From SZUA-521 sp041738285 (lineage in GTDB: Bacteria; Pseudomonadota; Gammaproteobacteria; Pseudomonadales; Azotimanducaceae): a stretch of DNA of 23,520 nt. The translations under genes were made by a program, and so were the position numbers. The first letter of the stretch is position 1. The number at the start of each line of letters is the position of its first letter. The DNA lies in contig JBGSQB010000189.1 in assembly GCA_041738285.1 (NCBI GenBank), positions 1 through 23,520 of the forward strand, read 5' to 3'. Below are positions 8,230 to 14,400 of the stretch, piece by piece. Under the pieces are notes generated by a model. The model did not search any database and was not told the origin of the DNA. It worked only from the letters and a program-made list of their open reading frames with translations.

Positions 8230-10173
8230 ATGTCCATTTATCACTCTGGCGTCCGTATCGGCGCTGCGGCCGTGCTGGCCATCTGTTCACTCAATCTTGC
8301 GGCAAGCGATGCCGGTGCTCTCGATGCCGACAAGGCCGCGCAGGTGCACGCGGCGAAGCCGCCCTATTCGCCCTATGTAGGCGGCAACATCCCGACCCGG
8401 CCCTACTTTGGCGACACCCATTTACACACTTCGTTTTCCATGGACGCGGGCGCATTCGGTGCGCGGCTGTCACCTGCGGATGCGTATCGCTTCGCGAAGG
8501 GCAACGAGGTCACGTCCTCGACCGGACAACCCGTGCGATTGTCGCGACCGCTCGACTTTCTGGTGGTGGCTGACCACTCCGACGGCATGGGCTTCTTTCC
8601 GCAGCTCATGAGCGGCGCGCCCAACATTCTGGCGGATCCGCAGGGCCGCAAATGGCACGACATGATCAATGGCGGCCAGGGCCCGGCCGCCGCCATCGAT
8701 ATCATCCAGTCATTCGGCAAGGGGGCCATCTCGCCGGCCATCTTGCCCTTGCCCGGCACGCCCGCTTATCGCGGTGCGTGGCAGGAGACGATCAAGGCCG
8801 CTGAGGGCGCTAACGATCCGGGCCAGTTCACCGCCTTCATCGGCTATGAGTGGACATCCAACACGCTGGCCAACAATCTCCACCGCAACATCATCTACCG
8901 CGACGGCGCGGCATTGGCCAGCCGGTTCGAACCGTACACCACGATCAAGCCGCTCGGCAGCGACAATCCAGTCGATCTGTGGAAATGGCTTGCCAACTAC
9001 GAGAAGGAAACCGGCGGTGACGTGCTCGCCATCGCCCACAACGGCAACCTCTCAAACGGCCGCATGTTTCCGCTGGTCGAGGCGTTCGGCAAGAAGATCG
9101 ACCGCGACTATGCCGAAACGCGCGCGCGCTGGGAGCCGCTCTACGAAGCAACCCAAACCAAAGGCGACGGCGAAGCGCATCCCTTCCTTTCGCCGAACGA
9201 TGAGTTCGCCGACTTCGAGACCTGGGACAAGGCCAACCTCGATGGCAGCACCGCCAAGACCAAAGACATGCTGCAGTTCGAATACGTGCGCAGTGCTTAC
9301 AAGAACGGCCTCGCGCTGGAGTCCAAGCTCGGGGTCAACCCGTACCGCTTCGGGCTGATCGGGTCGAGTGATGCCCACACCGGTCTATCGGCGATGGAAG
9401 AAGAGAACTTCTTCGGTAAGACCGCGCCGCAGGAGCCGAGCCCCGAGCGCATGACCAAGGCGTTCATCACCAATGCGGCGACCGGCGTCACCGTCATGGA
9501 CTGGGAGGTTGCCGCTGCCGGCTACGCCGCTGTCTGGGCAACGCAGAACACGCGCGAGGCGCTGTTCGATGCGATGGAGCGGCGCGAGACGTACGCAACG
9601 ACCGGTTCCCGCATGATCGTGCGGTTCTTCGGCGGGTTCGATTTCGTCGCCGCCGACGCGCAAACCCGTAACCCGGCGATTGCGGGTTATCGCAAGGGCG
9701 TGCCCATGGGCGGCGTACTCGGCACGGCGCCGGGCGGCAAGTCACCGACGTTCCTCGTGGCAGCCATGCGCGACGCCATCGGCGCCAACCTCGATCGCAT
9801 TCAGATCATCAAAGGCTGGATGGACACCAAGGGTGAGCTGCACGAACAGGTCTATGACGTCGTTTGGGGCGATGCGGACACCCGCAAGCCTGGCGCTGAC
9901 GGCAAATTGCCCGCGGTCGGCTCGACCGTGGATGTGGCCAATGCCATCTGGACGAATTCGATTGGCGATTCCGAGTTGATCACCGTCTGGACGGATCCGT
10001 CCTTCGATGCCAAGCAATCGGCTTTCTATTACGCGCGCGTGCTCGAGATCCCGACTCCGCGCTGGACCGCGTACGATGCCAAGCGCTTCGGTACGCAGCC
10101 GTTGCCGGGCACACGCCTGACGATTCAGGAGCGCGCGTACACGTCGCCGATCTGGTACACACCCGCGAACTAG
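8230..10173 (+). CDS. Secreted DUF3604 protein (PHP-like metal-dependent hydrolase fold)
   Basis: The product is 647 aa with a signal peptide (about 1-30, hydrophobic core AAAVLAICSLNLAAS). Family marks are GDTHLHTSFSMDAG (61 onward), VVADHSD (112-118), FIGYEWTS (203 onward), AIAHNGN (267-273) and GSSDAHTG (378 onward). The His/Asp residues H64, H66, D115, H116, H270, D381 and H383 are laid out as in a PHP-type metal site, so a metal-dependent hydrolase or phosphoesterase in the periplasm is plausible. No biochemical function of DUF3604 is known to me. The ATG at 8230 has GGGAG about 9 nt upstream. The TAG stop borders the left end of the palindromic element at 10174. Without that element the BVMO-2 gene would begin about 20 bp downstream, suggesting a shared transcript. 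Confidence 0.9.
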   Translation: MSIYHSGVRIGAAAVLAICSLNLAASDAGALDADKAAQVHAAKPPYSPYVGGNIPTRPYFGDTHLHTSFSMDAGAFGARLSPADAYRFAKGNEVTSSTGQPVRLSRPLDFLVVADHSDGMGFFPQLMSGAPNILADPQGRKWHDMINGGQGPAAAIDIIQSFGKGAISPAILPLPGTPAYRGAWQETIKAAEGANDPGQFTAFIGYEWTSNTLANNLHRNIIYRDGAALASRFEPYTTIKPLGSDNPVDLWKWLANYEKETGGDVLAIAHNGNLSNGRMFPLVEAFGKKIDRDYAETRARWEPLYEATQTKGDGEAHPFLSPNDEFADFETWDKANLDGSTAKTKDMLQFEYVRSAYKNGLALESKLGVNPYRFGLIGSSDAHTGLSAMEEENFFGKTAPQEPSPERMTKAFITNAATGVTVMDWEVAAAGYAAVWATQNTREALFDAMERRETYATTGSRMIVRFFGGFDFVAADAQTRNPAIAGYRKGVPMGGVLGTAPGGKSPTFLVAAMRDAIGANLDRIQIIKGWMDTKGELHEQVYDVVWGDADTRKPGADGKLPAVGSTVDVANAIWTNSIGDSELITVWTDPSFDAKQSAFYYARVLEIPTPRWTAYDAKRFGTQPLPGTRLTIQERAYTSPIWYTPAN

Positions 10174-10328
10174 GGAAGCTCTGAACAAGTGGATATTTCA
10201 TCAGGGCAAGGCGGGGCGTGCGGCGCGCGGCGCCCGGAGGCACATCGCGAATATGCTGTAAATTCGCGATGCTTCCGGAGTGCGCCCCAACGCGGCCATG
10301 GCGGAAATAGACATTGTTCAGAGGTTCC
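10174..10328. mobile_element. MITE-like palindromic element with 15-bp terminal repeats and CTAG target duplication
   Basis: The left end GGAAGCTCTGAACAA and the right end (reverse complement GGAACCTCTGAACAA) match at 14 of 15 positions. Both ends are flanked by CTAG (10170-10173 and 10329-10332), which looks like a 4-bp target-site duplication. A CTAG target is of the YTAR type made by IS5-group transposases, which suggests, without proof, such a parent. Inside, the two halves are imperfectly complementary (both arms contain a CCGGA core and end in CATCGCGAAT). A perfect 10-bp stem surrounds a 9-nt loop at the centre (10243-10252 with 10262-10271). No transposase is encoded. Transcribed, it would form a long hairpin between the DUF3604 and BVMO-2 genes and could weaken or process the mRNA. 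Confidence 0.75.
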
Positions 10329-10338
10329 CTAGCACGCA

Positions 10339-10350
10339 CACGAGTGATTG
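10339..10350 (+). promoter_or_regulatory. Leader motif CACGAGTGATTG before BVMO-2
   Basis: This 12-mer is identical to the one in front of BVMO-1 (3592-3603) and sits at nearly the same distance from the ATG. It may include a weak ribosome binding site (GAGTGA). Confidence 0.45.
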
Positions 10351-10352
10351 GC

Positions 10353-12137
10353 ATGAAGATCGACAAGGCGGCATTGCGTCAGAAGTACCGGGACGAGCGC
10401 GACAAGCGCTTGCGGGCCGACGGCAATGATCAGTACCTGCGCTTGCAGGGACAGCTGGCGCACTACCTTGATGATCCGTACGTGCCAATCACTCCACGCG
10501 ACGCGCTGACGGACCACGTGACCGTTGCGTTCATCGGCGGGGGATTCGCCGGTCTCGTCACCGGCGCCCGGCTCGTTGAAGCGGGCGTCACCGATGTGCG
10601 CATCATCGAAAAGGGTGGAGACTTTGGCGGCACGTGGTATTGGAATCGCTATCCCGGCGCACAGTGCGACACCGCCTCGTTCGTCTACATGCCGCTCTTG
10701 GAAGAAACCGGACACATGCCGACAGAGAAGTACGCGCATGCGCCGGAGATTCTTTCGCACTGTCAGCACATCGGTCGGCACTATGGTCTATATGACAACG
10801 CGCTGTTTCACACCGAGGTGAACAGCCTCGCGTGGGACGACGAGCGCTCAGTGTGGGTGATCGAAACCAATCGCGGCGATCGATTTACCGCACAGTTCGT
10901 CGGCATGGGCACGGGCCCCCTGCATGTGCCAAAACTGCCGGGTATTCCCGGCATCCAGGATTTCAAAGGTCACTCGTTTCATACCAGCCGTTGGGACTAC
11001 GCCTACACCGGTGGCGATCCCCACGGCGAAGCCATGACCGGGCTCGCGGACAAGCGCGTCGGCATTATCGGCACCGGCGCGACGTCTGTGCAGTGCGTGC
11101 CGCACCTGGCGCGCGCTTGCGAAACGCTGCACGTGTTCCAACGCACGCCATCATCGGTGGATGTCCGCGCCAACCGAGCGACTGATCCTGCATGGTTCGC
11201 GCAGATCGCGACCGACGGCTGGCAGCAGCGCTGGCTCGAGAACTTCACCGCCAATCAGACCGGCGGCAACGCCAGCGAAGACCTGGTGATGGACGGCTGG
11301 ACGGACCTGTCGCGCCGCATTCGCGAACGCATCATTAGCCTGCCACCGGGTGAGATGAACCCGAAGAACATGCTGGCCGCGTACGAAGATGCGGACTTCG
11401 AGAAGATGGAAGAGATCCGCGCCCGCGTCGATTCAATCGTGCAGGACCACAAGACCGCGCAGAATCTGAAGGCCTGGTATGGCCAGCTGTGCAAGCGGCC
11501 CTGCTTTCACGACGCCTACCTGCAGGCATTCAACGTGCCGGGCACGCACCTCGTGGATACCGACGGTAAGGGTGTAGAACGGATCACCGAACGCGGTGTG
11601 GTCGCGGCGGGCAAGGAGTACCCACTCGATTGCATCATCTATGCCTCCGGGTTCGAAGTCGGCACCGAGTTCAGCCATCGCGCGGGATTCGACATGGTCG
11701 GCCGCGGCGGCGTGAAGCTGTCGGAGCATTGGTCCAATGGCATGCGCACCAAGCACGGCATTCACGTGCATGGCTTTCCCAACGCCTTCATCGTGCAGCC
11801 AACCCAGGGCGCGAACCTCATATCCAACGTGCCGCACAACCTCACCGAGTCCGGGCGCACGATCGCGACAGTGATCAAGCACGCGCTCGACCACGGCCAC
11901 CGAGAAGTCGAGGTCACGCGCGAGGCGGAAGATGCCTGGATCGAACTGCTGCTCACCGGCCCCGGTCGCATGATCGGCTCACAGGAATGCACGCCCGGTT
12001 ACTACAACAACGAAGGTCAGGAACCGGGCCCGCGCGCGCGCCTGAACGTCGGCCATCCCGGCGGCGCCATGGCGTTCTTCAAACACATCGACGCGTGGCG
12101 CAGCAGCGGTGAGTTCGAGGGTTTGCGATTCAGCTGA
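10353..12137 (+). CDS. Flavin-containing / Baeyer-Villiger-type monooxygenase 2
   Basis: The product is 594 aa from the ATG at 10353. Earlier in-frame codons lie inside the palindromic element and are not credible starts. It has the FAD motif GGGFAG (62-67), GGTWYWNRYPG (from about 92), the type I BVMO fingerprint with F204, G206, H210 and W214-D215, matching FxGxxxHxxxW[P/D], and the second nucleotide-binding motif GIIGTGATS. It should oxidise a ketone to an ester or lactone using NADPH and O2. Its N-terminal extension is about 45 residues shorter than that of BVMO-1, yet many blocks are shared (VFQRTPSS, CKRP.FHD.YL.AFN, HGFPN.FIV), so the two are paralogues, probably with different substrates. 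Its stop overlaps the convergent anti-sigma gene by 8 bp. Confidence 0.93.
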   Translation: MKIDKAALRQKYRDERDKRLRADGNDQYLRLQGQLAHYLDDPYVPITPRDALTDHVTVAFIGGGFAGLVTGARLVEAGVTDVRIIEKGGDFGGTWYWNRYPGAQCDTASFVYMPLLEETGHMPTEKYAHAPEILSHCQHIGRHYGLYDNALFHTEVNSLAWDDERSVWVIETNRGDRFTAQFVGMGTGPLHVPKLPGIPGIQDFKGHSFHTSRWDYAYTGGDPHGEAMTGLADKRVGIIGTGATSVQCVPHLARACETLHVFQRTPSSVDVRANRATDPAWFAQIATDGWQQRWLENFTANQTGGNASEDLVMDGWTDLSRRIRERIISLPPGEMNPKNMLAAYEDADFEKMEEIRARVDSIVQDHKTAQNLKAWYGQLCKRPCFHDAYLQAFNVPGTHLVDTDGKGVERITERGVVAAGKEYPLDCIIYASGFEVGTEFSHRAGFDMVGRGGVKLSEHWSNGMRTKHGIHVHGFPNAFIVQPTQGANLISNVPHNLTESGRTIATVIKHALDHGHREVEVTREAEDAWIELLLTGPGRMIGSQECTPGYYNNEGQEPGPRARLNVGHPGGAMAFFKHIDAWRSSGEFEGLRFS

Positions 12138-13749
12138 TCCGCACCGCACGCCACAGGAATACGACCAGCAATCCGAGCCCGCAGACGATAAGGACGAAGT
12201 CCAGCAGCCCACCGATGAACGGCAGGTTGACCGCGGCGATCACCGCAAGGAGCCCCGTCGCGAGCGCGACCGCGTAGTGGCGTGGCGTGCCCGCGGCATC
12301 CACGAGTCGCACACCGATGACGTGGGCCACCACCACTTTGGCCAGATAAATCCCCACCATCCACAGCATCAAGGTGACCACCGCGAGCGGAATGCCGATC
12401 ACAGTGACTGCGGTCAGCAGTGCGATGATCGGTGCTGCCACCAGCGTGACGAGGCCGATGCCACCGGCAGTCAAGGCACTGCCGGCGCTGTCGATCACGA
12501 CACGGCGCAGGCCGGGAACAATCGCCAGCACGACGAGGCCGGTGACGAACGCCGCGCCGAATCGCACCAGCTGAACCAGGATCGTCCCGGCAATGCCATG
12601 ATCATCTCCGTCTTCCTTGATCGTCTCGAAGTCCCTCGTGATCTCCCCGCCAATGACGGCGTTCGGCGAGATCGTAATCTGATCTTCCGATGGCACGTGA
12701 ATGCCGACATCAGCCGCAATACGCGCCGGCGCAAGCACGGCAATCCGGTTACCGAAAAAGGTGACTGAGCGGCCAACGGTGCTGCCGATCTCGAGGGACT
12801 CGGCGAAGCCAAGCACGTCACGTCCGATGGAGCCATCAACGTCGAGCCGCTGCGCGAACATCACTGCATTGTGGCCAATGGCCGAACGCTCGCTCACATT
12901 CACCGTCGCGGCGAATCCGTACAGATTGCGCGCGATTCGTGGTGACGAGACCCCGAGTGACTCAGCGAACCCGATCACGCCACCATCGACCTCACCGTCG
13001 ATGGTCACGCTCTGCGCGGCGGTGATGACCTGACCACCGACATGGCCACGGATCGACACGCGACGTCCAACTGCTATCAGATCGCCCGTGACGTTGCCAT
13101 CGACCTCTACGGTTTCGCCGAACACAATCAACGTGTCATCAATCGTCTCGCTGGCGGAAACGAAGATGTTGCCATCCTCCTCGCCGCGCACTTCGAGGGC
13201 GTGCGAAGGCGTTGGTTGCAGCACGCCAATACACAACACACCCGCGATCATCATTGGACCGCGAATGCGCTTGCCGAGCGCGACGACGATCCATGCAACC
13301 AGCGCAACGATCACGGCCGAAGCCGCTGTTTCCATCATCGAGTTCATCATCGCTCCTATGTGCTCAGCTACAAAAAAGGCGGCACGCAAAGCAACGTCAG
13401 AAATGCTCGTCGCGCCAATGAGTCGCAGCCACGCAACCGGTTCCGGAAGGAGATCCGAAAGTAGCGCGGGCACAGCGGCGGTGATGCCCGCTACCGAGAG
13501 CAGTCCTGCGGTCACGAACGCGTATGCCATTCGAGATACGGGTGGTCGGTACACCGGTATCTCGACTGGATCGGCATCGTGTGCGAGCGCGGCGGCGATG
13601 GCTTGAACTTCCTCGCGCAGCGCTCTCATGCGGACACCGCAACTCGCGCACGTGGTCAAATGCGCCGCCAACGCGTCGGCGTCGGCGGTCGCAAGTGCGC
13701 CATCGGCATGCATCGACAATGTGATTTCGGATGGACAGATCGAATTCAC
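12130..13749 (-). CDS. Zinc-finger anti-sigma factor fused to a bactofilin-like beta-helix and multi-TM domain
   Basis: The product is 539 aa. Residues 1-45 are a zf-HC2/ZAS zinc finger (C5, then H30-xxx-C34-xx-C37), the domain that holds an ECF sigma factor inactive. Hydrophobic segments follow at about 73-98 and 140-159. A third at about 165-184 reads like a signal peptide (KRIRG, hydrophobic core, then SHA-LE). Residues about 185-370 are a repetitive beta-helix with short turns of the type VDGNVTGDLIAVGRRVSI, as in bactofilin/polymer-forming proteins. At least four more membrane segments fill about 386-535. The basic loops (KRIRG, GLRR) fit a cytoplasmic zinc finger and a periplasmic helix. 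The start is GTG at 13747-13749, with GAGGAG 5 nt upstream inside the end of the sigma gene, so translation is coupled. Most ZAS anti-sigmas end after one membrane segment, so this architecture is unusual. Confidence 0.85.
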   Translation of the reverse strand: MNSICPSEITLSMHADGALATADADALAAHLTTCASCGVRMRALREEVQAIAAALAHDADPVEIPVYRPPVSRMAYAFVTAGLLSVAGITAAVPALLSDLLPEPVAWLRLIGATSISDVALRAAFFVAEHIGAMMNSMMETAASAVIVALVAWIVVALGKRIRGPMMIAGVLCIGVLQPTPSHALEVRGEEDGNIFVSASETIDDTLIVFGETVEVDGNVTGDLIAVGRRVSIRGHVGGQVITAAQSVTIDGEVDGGVIGFAESLGVSSPRIARNLYGFAATVNVSERSAIGHNAVMFAQRLDVDGSIGRDVLGFAESLEIGSTVGRSVTFFGNRIAVLAPARIAADVGIHVPSEDQITISPNAVIGGEITRDFETIKEDGDDHGIAGTILVQLVRFGAAFVTGLVVLAIVPGLRRVVIDSAGSALTAGGIGLVTLVAAPIIALLTAVTVIGIPLAVVTLMLWMVGIYLAKVVVAHVIGVRLVDAAGTPRHYAVALATGLLAVIAAVNLPFIGGLLDFVLIVCGLGLLVVFLWRAVRIS

Positions 13750-13758
13750 GGTGTCTCC

Positions 13759-14280
13759 TCAAGATTCCGTCAGGGTCCGCCGCAGCGACTGTTTGGCGCG
13801 CAGCAACAGCACGCCCACATGGTTGCGCGTGATGCCAAGGGTCGCCGCGATCTCGTCATAACTCGACTCACTGTAATAGGCCAAGACCACCGGCAGACGG
13901 TACTTGTCAGGCAGTGCCTCGATAGCAGCACGCACGTGCGCGCCTGTTTCTGACTGGGCGATGGTGTCGAATGCGCTCGGTGTGTCGGTGTCTACGACCG
14001 CCGAATCCGCGTGTTCATCGTCGAACGACACGACGCCGCTGCTGCGCTTTCGCAGCAGATCGATGCAGTGATTGCTCGCAATCCGCAACACCCATGCGGC
14101 AAATGGAGCACTTGCATCGTATGAATCGAGCGCACGATAGGCGCGCACAAAGACCTCCTGAGCGGCGTCCTCGGCCTGATCCGTGCGGCCCAGGAGCCGC
14201 AAGCACAGTCCGAACATACGGCGGTAGTGGCTCCGGTATAGCGATTCGAACTCGGTATTCAATTCAGATCCGGAAGCCAT
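13759..14280 (-). CDS. ECF RNA polymerase sigma factor
   Basis: The product is 173 aa. Region 2 is at about 10-79, including QAEDAAQEVFVRAYR in the core-binding helix and AAWVLRIASNHCIDLLRKR for -10 recognition. An acidic linker precedes region 4 (about 115-168), which has the helix-turn-helix SYDEIAATLGITRNHVGVLL. It would direct RNA polymerase to a small set of stress or envelope promoters. The anti-sigma gene lies 9 bp downstream, and its zinc finger is the expected partner. The ATG at 14280 is clear, although no strong Shine-Dalgarno precedes it. A possible self-recognised promoter lies at 14299-14327. Confidence 0.94.
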   Translation of the reverse strand: MASGSELNTEFESLYRSHYRRMFGLCLRLLGRTDQAEDAAQEVFVRAYRALDSYDASAPFAAWVLRIASNHCIDLLRKRSSGVVSFDDEHADSAVVDTDTPSAFDTIAQSETGAHVRAAIEALPDKYRLPVVLAYYSESSYDEIAATLGITRNHVGVLLLRAKQSLRRTLTES

Positions 14281-14298
14281 GACTCGCTGTCATGAGGT

Positions 14299-14327
14299 AA
14301 TACGAGGCAGACGGCTTCAAACTTACA
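14299..14327 (-). promoter_or_regulatory. Candidate ECF-type autoregulated promoter
   Basis: On the minus strand TGTAAG (14322-14327), 17 bp and CGTATT (14299-14304) lie directly upstream of the sigma gene. The layout resembles TGTAA / CGT promoters of several ECF groups. Transcription would begin only about 10-15 nt before the ATG. An alternative reading in the same stretch is GCAACCT-N15-TCTGC, closer to the RpoE type. Confidence 0.3.
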
Positions 14328-14345
14328 GGTTGCGGCGCCAACAAT

Positions 14346-14373
14346 CGCAAACCCCGGCGAGCCGGGGTTTGCG
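14346..14373 (-). terminator. Hairpin terminator after the TonB-dependent receptor
   Basis: A perfect 12-bp stem, CGCAAACCCCGG paired with CCGGGGTTTGCG, closes a CGAG tetraloop 28 bp after the receptor stop. On the minus strand it is followed by ATTGTTGG, a weak U-rich run, so it probably terminates receptor transcription before the sigma gene. Confidence 0.7.
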
Positions 14374-14400
14374 GTTGAATCACGAGGCAAGCGACAGCAG

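Noticed and set aside
8036..8290. Longer N-terminus for the YceI protein, reaching into the DUF3604 gene
   Set aside because: The signal peptide begins right at the GTG at 8035 with GGGAGGT 7 nt upstream; the extension has no signal features and overlaps a divergent gene.
10189..10313. Interior of the palindromic element as an ordinary rho-independent terminator
   Set aside because: No U-run follows the stem, and the terminal repeats with CTAG copies point to a mobile element instead.
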